Source: Rhizobacter sp. AJA081-3 (GTDB lineage: Bacteria; Pseudomonadota; Gammaproteobacteria; Burkholderiales; Burkholderiaceae_C). From it: a stretch of DNA of 64,000 nt. The stretch covers positions 1,240,001 to 1,304,000 of the forward strand of contig NZ_CP059067.1 in assembly GCF_017795745.1 (NCBI RefSeq), written 5' to 3'. Below the pieces are notes generated by a model. That model searched no databases. It worked only from the letters and a program-made list of their open reading frames with translations, and had not been told where the DNA came from. Made by a program: the position numbers and the translations under genes. Positions 49,376 to 58,330 of the stretch are shown here, one piece after another (the stretch's first letter is position 1; each line of letters begins with the position of its first letter).

Positions 49376-51091
49376 ATGCGTCTGTCTTCCACGGGGTATG
49401 CCGGCCGCCAGGGCCGGATTCGGGCCGGCCTCGGGCTGGCAATCGTTTTCTTGGCGGCGGCCGCGGCCGTCGCGTCACCCGAGCCATACGCGGCTCCGCA
49501 GGCTGCCGGAACGGTCGTGGCGACCGTGCAATGCGCGGCGGGCAGCGGCGACGCCCAGGCGATCGGATTCGGCCTGCCGCTGCCGCGCGGGTTCCTGGCC
49601 GACTCGTCCAGGCTGAGGCTCGAGACGCCGGAGGGCCGCGAGGTGGCGGCGGATGTCGTCGAGCTGGCGCGTTGGCGGCACTTCAGTGACGCGGCGATCG
49701 ATGGCAAGTCCATCCGTGCCGTGCTGATTGCCTTTACGCACGACTGCGCCCGTGCAGCCACGGCGCAGTACGTGGTGCGCTGGGGTCAGGTGCGCACGCT
49801 TGGGGCGGGTACCGGCATCACGCCGGCCAACGTGGCCGAGCGCACCTGGGGGCCGCAAGCCGAGCCGTCGCCGCTGGAGCACCCGCAGACGGACAACTAT
49901 GCGATCGACACGACGGCTGCACCGCTGCGCGAGCCGCGTGCCTGGGTCGGGCTGCCGGCGGCGTGGCTGATGCAGTCCAACCTGCGCGGGCCGGTGGCGC
50001 CGATCCGGGCCGGCATCGGCCGCGACTGGCAGATCGGATTCATGCGCACCTACGTGAACGACGTGGCCGCTGACGTGACGCGCTTCGAAACCGGTGAGAA
50101 CGGCCAGGGCCTGATCCACTGGGGCAACGAGTTCGAGGGCTGGCTGTACGACCGCCCCAGCGTGCTGTGGAACGCCTACGTGCAGACCGGCGATGCGAAG
50201 TGGCTCCGGCATGCCCACCGTGCCACGCAGTTCTATGCATCGCACATCGCGCTCGAGGGCCGCCGCGGCTCTTTCGCCAAGCGGCCGGGCGACGCGAAGT
50301 ACGCGCATGCCGGCGGCCTGTTCATGGCCTACCTGCTGACCGGCGACGCGCGGCTGATCGAGCGCATTCGCGCCGTGGCGGACCTGGTGGCCACGGTACC
50401 CACGCGGCTGCCGCCCTTCGAGAAGACCACCGGGCTGTGGACTGAGCGGCACATGAGCGTGGCGATCGGCGGCGCCTTGACGGCCTGGGAGGCGACGGGC
50501 GACGCCGTCCACCGCACCCGCGTGCAGCGCATCGTCGAGGGCATGCGCGCCGACGTGAGCCAGCCGCCGCCGGGCTATCCCGGCGCCGCGGAGATGGCCG
50601 GTGTGCTGCTGCACCGGCCCGAAGTGCACGAGGAGGGCAGTTTCCCCGATGTGGTGATGAGCCCGTGGATGGCAGCGCTGATGACGGAGGCGCTGTGGCG
50701 CTACCACCTGCACAGCGACGATCGCCGCGCGCTGCAACTTCTGGGCGACTACGCGCAGTTCGTGGCCGAACGCGCGATCGAGCAGGAAGGCGTCGACTGG
50801 TCACCTCGCTACCTGTCGGGATTGAAGGGCAACTACGAAGGCGCCGAGGCGGAACACGCCTTCAACGTGCTGGGCCTGCTGGCGCGTGGACGCTGGGCGC
50901 GCCAGAGGCTCGGGCAACCGACCGGCGAGATCGATACGCAGATCGCGCGCTTGCGCGTGACGGCCGATGCCAATTTCTCGCGCTGGGTGCGCCCGTCGGC
51001 GGGCGTGCCTCGCTACCGGCTGTCGCCCACGCGCAAAGCCGGCTGGTGGTACGGCACCACCTACGACCTGGCCTGGTTCGGCTACGACTGA
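49376..51091 (+). CDS. Secreted alpha/alpha-toroid protein, possibly a polysaccharide lyase or hydrolase
   Basis: The 571-residue protein has a signal peptide (LGLAIVFLAAAAAVASPEP). The N-terminal part (about 40-150) looks like a beta-rich RIFT-barrel domain (IGFGLPLPRGFLADSSRLRL) of the kind found in YetA/PcRGLX-like exo-rhamnogalacturonan lyases. The remainder is helical with repeated toroid-type motifs (LWNAYVQTGDAKWLRHAHRA, HAGGLFMAYLLTGDARLIER, SPWMAALMTEALWRYHL). I assign it only broadly as a carbohydrate-active enzyme. It stands alone between two minus-strand groups, and its last 10 bases overlap the end of the methyltransferase gene. The 169-base gap upstream is a divergent promoter region. 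Confidence 0.6.
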   Translation: MRLSSTGYAGRQGRIRAGLGLAIVFLAAAAAVASPEPYAAPQAAGTVVATVQCAAGSGDAQAIGFGLPLPRGFLADSSRLRLETPEGREVAADVVELARWRHFSDAAIDGKSIRAVLIAFTHDCARAATAQYVVRWGQVRTLGAGTGITPANVAERTWGPQAEPSPLEHPQTDNYAIDTTAAPLREPRAWVGLPAAWLMQSNLRGPVAPIRAGIGRDWQIGFMRTYVNDVAADVTRFETGENGQGLIHWGNEFEGWLYDRPSVLWNAYVQTGDAKWLRHAHRATQFYASHIALEGRRGSFAKRPGDAKYAHAGGLFMAYLLTGDARLIERIRAVADLVATVPTRLPPFEKTTGLWTERHMSVAIGGALTAWEATGDAVHRTRVQRIVEGMRADVSQPPPGYPGAAEMAGVLLHRPEVHEEGSFPDVVMSPWMAALMTEALWRYHLHSDDRRALQLLGDYAQFVAERAIEQEGVDWSPRYLSGLKGNYEGAEAEHAFNVLGLLARGRWARQRLGQPTGEIDTQIARLRVTADANFSRWVRPSAGVPRYRLSPTRKAGWWYGTTYDLAWFGYD

Positions 51092-51741
51092 GCCGGCTCG
51101 GCGCCCTGCGGGCGCCAGTAGGCCCACAGCCAGGCGTAGGGATCGTGGTAGATCCAGCCGCGCTGCAGGCCAGGGATGTCCTGCAAGTGCTCGGCCACGC
51201 GCCGGGCCGACGGGCAGAAGAAGGTCACCAGGCAGGCGTTGCCGAGCCTGGACATGGCGTCGACGGCGCCGGCGATGTCGCTCAGGTAGTACAGCACTTC
51301 GCAGGCGACCACCAGGTCGTACTTGCCGCCCTGTGGCGGCTCCCAGGGCAGGGCGGTGATCTCGCCGACGCCGAAGCGGGCCTGGGGCAGGCGCTCGCGG
51401 GCGCGATCCACGGCGCGTTCGCTGACGTCCAGGCCGTAGAGCTGGTCGCACATCTTCGACAGGTGTTCGCTCTGGTGGCCTTCACCGCTGCCGATCTCCA
51501 GCAGCGTGCCGACGTGGCCTGCATGCGCGGCGATCACCGCATTGGTCTGCGCAAAGCGCGACTGCTCGCGGCCGGTGGTCATGCCCCAGGGGTCGGGCAG
51601 TGCGTAGAGCTTGTCCAGCCCCGCGTGGTTGTCGTTGGCGCCGATGCCGCGCATCGCGTAGCGCCGCCACAGCTTCGAGACGAGTTGGCGGGCCGGCGCC
51701 CCTTCGGACGCCACGATGTCGAGCACGGTCTTCTTGGTCAT
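51082..51741 (-). CDS. SAM-dependent methyltransferase (NodS-like)
   Basis: The 219-residue class I methyltransferase has motif I LLEIGSGEGHQSEHL, an acidic strand LYGLDVSERAV and the post-motif YDLVVACEVLYYLSD. Family resemblance is to NodS-like N-methyltransferases that act on sugars, which fits an EPS locus with deacetylases that would expose amino groups. A GAAGGAA ribosome-binding site precedes ATG 51741. It lies 26 bases after the GT2 gene on the same strand and overlaps the convergent neighbour by 10 bases. Confidence 0.8.
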   Translation of the reverse strand: MTKKTVLDIVASEGAPARQLVSKLWRRYAMRGIGANDNHAGLDKLYALPDPWGMTTGREQSRFAQTNAVIAAHAGHVGTLLEIGSGEGHQSEHLSKMCDQLYGLDVSERAVDRARERLPQARFGVGEITALPWEPPQGGKYDLVVACEVLYYLSDIAGAVDAMSRLGNACLVTFFCPSARRVAEHLQDIPGLQRGWIYHDPYAWLWAYWRPQGAEPAQS

Positions 51742-51767
51742 GACGTTCCTTCGGTGTCCTTGGGCGC

Positions 51768-52685
51768 TCAACGGCCGTGGCGCAACCCGGCGACAACGCG
51801 CCGCGCGGCCAGCGGCATCAGGCCGAGCAGTTCGCGTCGCGCCGCGGCTTCGGGTTCGAGGCGCCAGGCTTTGCGCGCCAGTTCCCAGGCTGCCTGCCAA
51901 CGCCGCAGGTAGACCATGCCGCGGGCGTTGCGCGCATAGGCGCGTGCCAGCGCACGGTGGCGGTCGACCTCGGAGACGCTGCCCGCCGCAAGCGCCACCG
52001 CGCGCTCGATCACCCGGACATAGTCGTCATAGGTCCGCGCCAGGCTCGACAGGCCATCGTGGCCGCGCATCGCGCGCACCAGCGGCTGCTCGACGATGCC
52101 GATCGGCCACCGCGCCGCGACACGCAGGTGAAAGTCCAGGTCTTCGCCAGTGGCCAGCGTCTCGTCGAAGCCGCCCACCGTCTCGAACACCTCGCGTCGC
52201 ATCATCACGGAGGCGGGCACCAGAGCCGGCTGCACCAGCACCCACTTGAGGATCATGCCGTCCTCGGGCAGCAACTCGCGCCGGCGGAACAGCTCGACAT
52301 CGCGATGCTCCGCGTCCATGCGCACGACGTCGCAAAGCGCCATGCCGTAGTCGGGCCGGGCCTGCAGCCATTCGATCTGCCGCTGCGTCTTCTCGGGCAG
52401 CCATTCGTCGTCGCTGTCCAGCAGCGCCAGGTAGCGACCGCGCGCCAGGCGCAGACCGTGATTGCGCGCCGACGAGACGCCGCCATTGGCCTGACGGACG
52501 TAACGGATGCGGTCGCCGAACGCCGCGGCGAGCGCGTCGCCGGTGCCGTCGGTCGAACCGTCGTCGACGACCAGGATCTCCTGCACCGCGCGCGTCTGCG
52601 CGAGCACCGTGCCGATGGCCCGCTGCACGAGCTCGCGCCGGTTGTACGTCGGTATGATCACCGACACTTCCACGTCGAGTGCCAT
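51768..52685 (-). CDS. Glycosyltransferase family 2
   Basis: The 305-residue GT-A enzyme has VSVIIPTYNRRELVQRA, DDGSTDGTGD and ALLDSDDEWLP (the DxD region). No transmembrane helix is apparent, so it is a soluble or peripheral transferase. The start ATG 52685 with GGAG upstream is favoured over ATG 52703. Its start codon overlaps the start codon of the divergent deacetylase, so the two genes have no spacer at all. It probably adds a side branch or main-chain sugar to the EPS repeat. Confidence 0.87.
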   Translation of the reverse strand: MALDVEVSVIIPTYNRRELVQRAIGTVLAQTRAVQEILVVDDGSTDGTGDALAAAFGDRIRYVRQANGGVSSARNHGLRLARGRYLALLDSDDEWLPEKTQRQIEWLQARPDYGMALCDVVRMDAEHRDVELFRRRELLPEDGMILKWVLVQPALVPASVMMRREVFETVGGFDETLATGEDLDFHLRVAARWPIGIVEQPLVRAMRGHDGLSSLARTYDDYVRVIERAVALAAGSVSEVDRHRALARAYARNARGMVYLRRWQAAWELARKAWRLEPEAAARRELLGLMPLAARRVVAGLRHGR

Positions 52686-53703
52686 GTTCTCCGATCTGTT
52701 CAAGAAGCTGCTCTACGCCAGCGGTGCCCTCGGTCTCTACCACCGGGTCCGCAATGCCCGCACGTTGACGGTCATCATGTTCCATCGCGTGCTCGAGCCC
52801 ACCGACGCACGCTGGGCCCACTGCGATCCCGACTACACGCTGCGTGCCGACCTGTTCACGAGTTGCCTCGAGTTTTTCGCCGCGCATTACAACATGGTGA
52901 CGGCGGATGACGTGGTTCGCGCGCGTCGCGGCGAACACGAGCTGCCACCGCGTGCGCTGTTGGTCACGTTCGACGATGGCTGGTCGGACAATGTCGACCA
53001 TGCCCTGCCCCGCATGCGCGCGCTGCAGGCGCCCGGCCTGATGTTCGTCGTGTCCGATGCGGTCGGCCGCGACGAACCCTTCTACCAGGAGCGCATCATC
53101 GGTGCCTGGCGGCGTGGGCGACTGGATGGCCGGGTGCTGGCGCAGGCCTTGCGTCGCCATGGCGTGCAGGCGCCCGAGCCGTCCGACACGGGTGCTGCCG
53201 CGTTGCGACTGCTGATCGCGCAGGTCGAGCAACTGGCGCCCGAGAAGCGAAAGGCGCTGCTCGCCGAGATCGCCGAACCGCTGGCCGATCCCTTGCGCCA
53301 CATGATCACCGCCGACGAACTGCGCACGCTCGACGAGGGCGGCATCGCCATCGGGCTGCATGGCAAGACACACACGCCGATGACCTCGGCGCCGGATCTC
53401 GATGCCGAACTCGGCGGTGCGCGTGCCGAGATGGCGGCCCGCATGCCGCACCGGCCGGCGCCGGTCACGATGTCGTTTCCGCATGGGCGTTTCGATCCGG
53501 CCATCGCCGAGCGGGCGCGCAGCGCTGGCTACGAACTCGTCTTCACCAGCGTTCCGGTGGTCAACAGCACCGACTCGAAGGTGGGCTGGTTGCTGGGTCG
53601 GCTGGGCTTCGAGACCGGTGCGGTGGCCGATGCTTCCGGCCGCTTCAGGCCCGATCTGCTGGCGCTGTATCTGTTCCGGCGGCCGCGCCGCTTGCTGGCC
53701 TGA
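52684..53703 (+). CDS. Polysaccharide deacetylase (second NodB-type)
   Basis: The 339-residue protein has LTVIMFHRVL near the start, the metal-binding Asp97-Asp98 in LLVTFDDGWSDN, and IGLHGKTHTPM in the zinc-histidine region. The overall plan matches the enzyme at 29812, with VTMSFPHGRFDP corresponding to the AYPVGG region, but the family motif SHxxxH has become HGKTH. No signal peptide is visible. ATG 52684 is chosen since the upstream extension lies antisense to the GT2 gene. Confidence 0.85.
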   Translation: MFSDLFKKLLYASGALGLYHRVRNARTLTVIMFHRVLEPTDARWAHCDPDYTLRADLFTSCLEFFAAHYNMVTADDVVRARRGEHELPPRALLVTFDDGWSDNVDHALPRMRALQAPGLMFVVSDAVGRDEPFYQERIIGAWRRGRLDGRVLAQALRRHGVQAPEPSDTGAAALRLLIAQVEQLAPEKRKALLAEIAEPLADPLRHMITADELRTLDEGGIAIGLHGKTHTPMTSAPDLDAELGGARAEMAARMPHRPAPVTMSFPHGRFDPAIAERARSAGYELVFTSVPVVNSTDSKVGWLLGRLGFETGAVADASGRFRPDLLALYLFRRPRRLLA

Positions 53704-53837
53704 AGCCTGCCTTATCCCCCTAGATCGCGGGGCGGGCGTGTGGCGTCTGTCCAACCGGCCGGTGACCCGGTGTGCGATCCGCCCATCTTGAGGACGCTCG
53801 GCTGCCCTAGCATTGGGCCCCCTGCAAGGAGTGCCGT

Positions 53838-55385
53838 TTGAAGGAAAAGATTGCGCTGCTGCGCAATGTCGCGCTGGTCGCGATGGCCAGCTACGTCGAG
53901 TCGGCAGTCGGCCTGCTGGCGGGCGTGCTGATCGCGCGCACGCTCGGCCCGACCGACTACGGCCACTACGCTTTCGGCATCTGGCTGTGCGGCGCATTGA
54001 TCATGGCCGGCAACAACGCGCTGCCGACCTCATCCATCAAGTTCCTGGCCGAGGCGCGTGGTGCCGGCCGGGAAGACGTGGCCCAGGCGCTGGTGCAGCG
54101 TTTCCTGCGGCTGCAACTGATCAGCTCCGGGCTGGTGCTGGGCATCTTCGTGATCGCGATGATCGTCCGGCCGGTCTCGGACTGGAGCGAACAGTTGCCT
54201 CTGTTCCTCGGCATCGCCGTGGTTGCAGTGTGGTCGCGCGCCGGCTTCTGGATGCGCGGAGCGATCAGCAAGGGCTACGAGCTCTTCGTGCCCGAGAACG
54301 CGTCGCTGGCGCTGACGGCCATCGCCAACCTGGTGCTGGTGGTGGTGCTGGCTTGGAAGGGTGCCACCGTCGCCCAGTTCTTCGCGGCCTACGCCGTGCT
54401 GGGCCTGTTCTCGAACATCCTCGTGCGCCTGCTGCTTCGGCGCATGGGGGTGAGTGCCGTGGCCGGCTCGATCCCTGACGAACTGAACCGGCGCCTGCGC
54501 AAGCACCTCGTGCTCACCGGCATCATGATGCTGCTGGTGGTGGCCACCAACAAGGCGGTCGAGATGACGCTTCTCAAGGCCTACACCAACGCAGAGACGG
54601 TCGGCTACTTCGCCATTGCCGGTGCGCTGACCAAGGGCGCGGTGGAGATCCTCGCCGGCGGCATGGCCGCCGTGTTGCTGCCCGCGATGGCGCGCCGTTT
54701 TGGTGAAGGCGGGGCCGAGTCGCTGGGCCGGATGCTCGCCGAGTCGACCCGCATGTACTGGTTCGTCGGGCTGGCGATCGCCGGGCTCGGGCTGACGGTG
54801 TCCGAGGGCCTCGTGCATCTGCTCTACGGCGAGCGCTACGAAGGCGCGATTCCTGCGCTCATGTGGCACCTGGTGGTGGCGGGCTTCGTCGTGGTCAACG
54901 GCGCCGCGGCGGCCGTGCTGACCGCCAGCGACCGGCAGATCGACCGCATCCGGGTCATCCTGTGCGCGCTGATCGTGAACCTGATCGCCGGTTTCCTGCT
55001 CATTCCGCGCTTCGGGCTGCCCGGGGCGATCGCCAGCTTCGCGATCACGCAGCTGTGCGACACGGCGATCAGTTGGTGGTACGCCCACCGACGTACCAAC
55101 GTGAAGCTGCCCTTCGGGCCGATGGCGCGCCTGCTCGCTGCAGGCGCCATCGCCACGGCGCTGGGTTACCTGACGGCCGAGTCGTTGCACCTGAAGCTGG
55201 CGTTCATTGGCGGCGCGGTGGTCTTCACGACCGTTTACCTGACCCTGAGCGTGCTGCTTCGCACTTGGCGGGTGGGCGACTACGAGGTGATTGCCAACGT
55301 CATCGGGCGCCTGCCCAAGGTCGGCCGGGCGCTTTCGCCGCGGGTGCTGTCCTTGCAGCGTTTCGCGATGGCCGAGTCGGCCTGA
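53838..55385 (+). CDS. Oligosaccharide flippase (Wzx/MATE-like)
   Basis: The 515-residue polytopic protein has about 14 helices and the Wzx/polysaccharide biosynthesis family profile (VALVAMASYVESAVGLLAGV, IARTLGPTDYGHYAFGIWL). It moves the lipid-linked repeat unit to the periplasmic face. The start is TTG 53838 with a good AAGGAG ribosome-binding site seven bases upstream. It follows a 134-base gene-free gap and precedes a methyltransferase by 21 bases. With the ligase/polymerase at 58331 and the Wzz/Wza proteins it completes a Wzx/Wzy-type pathway. Confidence 0.9.
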   Translation: MKEKIALLRNVALVAMASYVESAVGLLAGVLIARTLGPTDYGHYAFGIWLCGALIMAGNNALPTSSIKFLAEARGAGREDVAQALVQRFLRLQLISSGLVLGIFVIAMIVRPVSDWSEQLPLFLGIAVVAVWSRAGFWMRGAISKGYELFVPENASLALTAIANLVLVVVLAWKGATVAQFFAAYAVLGLFSNILVRLLLRRMGVSAVAGSIPDELNRRLRKHLVLTGIMMLLVVATNKAVEMTLLKAYTNAETVGYFAIAGALTKGAVEILAGGMAAVLLPAMARRFGEGGAESLGRMLAESTRMYWFVGLAIAGLGLTVSEGLVHLLYGERYEGAIPALMWHLVVAGFVVVNGAAAAVLTASDRQIDRIRVILCALIVNLIAGFLLIPRFGLPGAIASFAITQLCDTAISWWYAHRRTNVKLPFGPMARLLAAGAIATALGYLTAESLHLKLAFIGGAVVFTTVYLTLSVLLRTWRVGDYEVIANVIGRLPKVGRALSPRVLSLQRFAMAESA

Positions 55386-55406
55386 GTTCACAAGGGAGGT
55401 GAGCGA

Positions 55407-56342
55407 ATGGATTGGCGAGTCAAGGGAGTGCTGCAGGGCCTGCTGTCACGGGTGCCTGGGGGAACCGTTCTCAATGACGCCTTGCAGCGCGCAGCTGGTG
55501 GCCGCCGCGACGAAAGCGCACACATCGACATCAAGTTCAAGGCCGACTGGCTGGTGCAGGTCGAGGTGCTGAATCGGCTCGGTTTCCGGGTGCAGGGACG
55601 GGACCTGCTCGAGATCGGCACCGGCTGGCTTCCCGTGTTTCCCTTGTGCTTCGCCCTGGCCGGAGCGCGCCGCTGCCATACCTTCGACCTGAACCGCCAC
55701 CTGAACCCGGCTGCCGTGCCCGGTGCGCTGCGCGAGCTCGAGCGGCACCTGCCGGCCATCGCGCAGGCCTGCGGCGATGCCGAGGCCACGGTGCGCGGTC
55801 GCTGGCAAGGCCTCGTGGCTGCCGGCGACGGCCATGCGATCCTGCGCGCCGCCGGCGTGGAGTACCGCGCCCCGGCCGATGCCACCACGACAGGACTGAA
55901 GGACGCGTCGGTCGCGCTCGTGTTCTCCAACAGCGTGCTCGAACATGTCACGCCCGAGGTGCTGGCGCCGATGATGCGCGAATCGTGCCGCGTGCTCCAG
56001 CCGGATGGCCTGTCGCTGCACAGCGTCAACTGCGGCGACCACTACGCCTACTTCGACCGGTCCATCACCCAGGTCCACTACCTGCGATTCACAGACCGCC
56101 AGTGGCGCAAGTGGAACAACGACCTGCTCTACCAGAACCGCCTGCGGCCGGTGGACTTCGTCGATGCGGCGCGCTCCGCCGGCATGGACGTGCTGCTCGA
56201 CATGCATGTGCCGCGCTCCGAGCTGATGGCGCGCTTCGATCAGATCCCCATCGCGCCGGAGTTCCGGCGCTATCCGCCCGAGCAGTTGTGCTGCACTTCC
56301 GTGACCTTCGCGGCGCGGCCCGCTGCGGCGGCATCGACATGA
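55407..56342 (+). CDS. SAM-dependent methyltransferase
   Basis: The 311-residue methyltransferase has motif I LLEIGTGWLPVFPL, strand two TFDLNRHLNP and VALVFSNSVLEHVTPE with the CRVLQPDGL strand after it. The C-terminal part (HYLRFTDRQWRKWNNDLLYQN) is typical of sugar-polymer methyltransferases of EPS clusters. It could cap or decorate the EPS chain. An AGGGAGGTGAGCG ribosome-binding region precedes the ATG. The stop overlaps the next gene by ATGA. Confidence 0.8.
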   Translation: MDWRVKGVLQGLLSRVPGGTVLNDALQRAAGGRRDESAHIDIKFKADWLVQVEVLNRLGFRVQGRDLLEIGTGWLPVFPLCFALAGARRCHTFDLNRHLNPAAVPGALRELERHLPAIAQACGDAEATVRGRWQGLVAAGDGHAILRAAGVEYRAPADATTTGLKDASVALVFSNSVLEHVTPEVLAPMMRESCRVLQPDGLSLHSVNCGDHYAYFDRSITQVHYLRFTDRQWRKWNNDLLYQNRLRPVDFVDAARSAGMDVLLDMHVPRSELMARFDQIPIAPEFRRYPPEQLCCTSVTFAARPAAAAST

Positions 56343-57535
56343 GCGCCGAAGCGCCGGATCTGCACGGCGACGGCCTGGGCATCGTCTACTTCGGCAACGA
56401 CTGGAACGCGGAGAACCGCACCAGCAGCCACCACATCGCGCGGCGCCTGGCCGGGCGCACCACGCTGCTGTACGTGGACTCGCCCGGCATGCGCGCCCCC
56501 ACGACGAGCGGCCGCGATCTGAAGCGCTTGTGGCGCAAGCTCGGGCAGACCTTCCAGCGTGCGCGCCACGTCGATCCGGGCCTGTGGCATTGCACCGTGC
56601 CGCAACTGCCGTGGCGGCGATTGCCCGGCGTGGCCACGCTGAACCGCTGGTTCGGGGCCTGGGCCGTGCGGCGGGCCATGCGTGCCGCGGGCATCCGCCG
56701 CGCCATCCTCTGGTTCGTGGTGCCGCACCCGGCCTTCATGATCGATGCGGTGGCGCACGAGCTGTCGGTGTACTACTGCATCGACGACTATGCCGCGCAC
56801 CCCGGCGTGGACGTGCAGCTGATCCAGTCCTGCGACACCAAGCTGACACGGGAGGCCGACCGCGTCTTCGTGGCACCTCCGGCGCTGGTGGCGGCCAAGC
56901 AGGCCCTCAACCCGACCACGACCTTCTCGCCGCACGGCGTGGACGTGGCCATGTTCGCCGGCGCCCAGGACGAGCGCACCGTCGTGCCGACGGCGGCGGC
57001 CGGCCTGCCCAGGCCTGTCATCGGCTACTTCGGGCTGCTCGCTGCCTGGACAGACACCGAACTGATCGAATGGCTGGCGCTCCAGCGGCCCCAGTGGACC
57101 TTCCTTCTGGTCGGCCATGCCAAGGTGGACGTGGATGCGCTGGCGCGGCTGCCCAACGTGGTGATGGCCGGGGCCCAGCCCTACGAAACCCTGCCGGGCT
57201 GGGCCAAGGCCTTCGACGTGGCGATCATTCCCTATCGGCAGAACCAGCAGGTGCGAAACGCCAACCCGCTGAAGCTGCGCGAGTACCTGGCGACCGGCAA
57301 GCCCGTGGTGTCGGTGCCCACGCCCGAGATCGACCGGTTCGCCGAGGTCGTGCGGCTCGCACCAGACCGCGAGGGCTTCCTCGCTGCCATCGAAGCCGCC
57401 CTGCGGGGCGACTCCATCGCGGCCCGCGACGCGCGCATGGCCTCGGTGCGCGACATGAGCTGGGACCACCGCGTGGACGAAACCCTCGCGATCGTGGGTC
57501 AGGCGCTGCGCGAACGTGCAGTGCGGCACGCTTGA
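56339..57535 (+). CDS. Glycosyltransferase (TuaH-like, GT-B)
   Basis: The 398-residue protein begins GIVYFGNDWNAENRTSSHHIAR, the start signature of TuaH-like glycosyltransferases. FVVPHPAFMIDAV and YYCIDDYAAHPGVD are in the N-domain. The donor-binding half has IGYFGLLAAWTDTELIEW and NPLKLREYLATGKPVV with the conserved glutamate region. It is translationally coupled to the methyltransferase by ATGA. The linkage is unknown. The 135-base gap downstream holds no gene. Confidence 0.86.
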   Translation: MSAEAPDLHGDGLGIVYFGNDWNAENRTSSHHIARRLAGRTTLLYVDSPGMRAPTTSGRDLKRLWRKLGQTFQRARHVDPGLWHCTVPQLPWRRLPGVATLNRWFGAWAVRRAMRAAGIRRAILWFVVPHPAFMIDAVAHELSVYYCIDDYAAHPGVDVQLIQSCDTKLTREADRVFVAPPALVAAKQALNPTTTFSPHGVDVAMFAGAQDERTVVPTAAAGLPRPVIGYFGLLAAWTDTELIEWLALQRPQWTFLLVGHAKVDVDALARLPNVVMAGAQPYETLPGWAKAFDVAIIPYRQNQQVRNANPLKLREYLATGKPVVSVPTPEIDRFAEVVRLAPDREGFLAAIEAALRGDSIAARDARMASVRDMSWDHRVDETLAIVGQALRERAVRHA

Positions 57536-57670
57536 GTGCCCCTGAAAGGCGAAGTGCCCACGCATGAGGGATCGCTCTTGCAATTTCCGGGTGACATACT
57601 CGCGTAAACCCCAAAGCGTTGCCTTTCCATAGCGGGCTCCTCCGACCCGTACGGCAATGCACTCCACCTG

Positions 57671-58300
57671 ATGTCTCTCGCTCCGATGCACTGGATCTGG
57701 TCTGTTGTCGCCGTCCTGACCGTCTACACGGTCAGGGTGAGCATGCCCCGCCGCGAACCGAAGCTTTACCTGTCTTTCGACGACGGCCCGCACCCTGAGC
57801 ACACCCCCCCGCTGCTCGAACTGCTGCGCTTGCATGGCGCGAAGGCGACCTTCTTCCTGGTCGGAAGCCAGGTCGAGAAGTACCCTCAGATCGTTCAGCA
57901 GATCGTCGACGAGGGGCACGCGATCGGCAACCATTCGATGACGCATCCTCGCCTGCCCCAGCTGTCGGCGCGCGATCAGCTCGCCGACATCGCCCGAGCC
58001 GATGCCGTGATGGCGCGATTCAACGGGCGCCGTCGCCAGATGTTCCGCCCGCCCAACGGCCGCGCGACGGTCACGACGATCGTCAACAGCGTGGTCAAGC
58101 GCCAGCCGCTCGTGCTGTGGTCGATCGACAGCATGGACTACCAGCTCGATGCCGAGCAGGTGGCGGCGCGCCTCGAGAAGCTGACGGTGCGCGGCGGCGA
58201 CATCGTCCTGTTCCACGACGATGGCGGTGCGGCGCTCGGCGCGCTGTCGCGGCTGTTGCCGCGCTGGTCCGGTTCCGGCTTGCGCTTCGCGCCGCTGTAG
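57671..58300 (+). CDS. Polysaccharide deacetylase (third NodB-type, short)
   Basis: The 209-residue protein has one N-terminal hydrophobic helix and a minimal NodB domain: LYLSFDDGPHPEHTP (Asp37-Asp38), IGNHSMTHPRLPQL for the zinc histidines, FRPPNGRA for the catalytic base/Arg region and DIVLFHDDGG for the closing His. All five family motifs are intact, so activity is likely. The anchor would place it in the periplasm. The ligase/polymerase gene starts 30 bases downstream. Confidence 0.9.
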   Translation: MSLAPMHWIWSVVAVLTVYTVRVSMPRREPKLYLSFDDGPHPEHTPPLLELLRLHGAKATFFLVGSQVEKYPQIVQQIVDEGHAIGNHSMTHPRLPQLSARDQLADIARADAVMARFNGRRRQMFRPPNGRATVTTIVNSVVKRQPLVLWSIDSMDYQLDAEQVAARLEKLTVRGGDIVLFHDDGGAALGALSRLLPRWSGSGLRFAPL

Positions 58301-58330
58301 TCTGCCGCGGCCCCGGCCAGCGGCCCTGCC

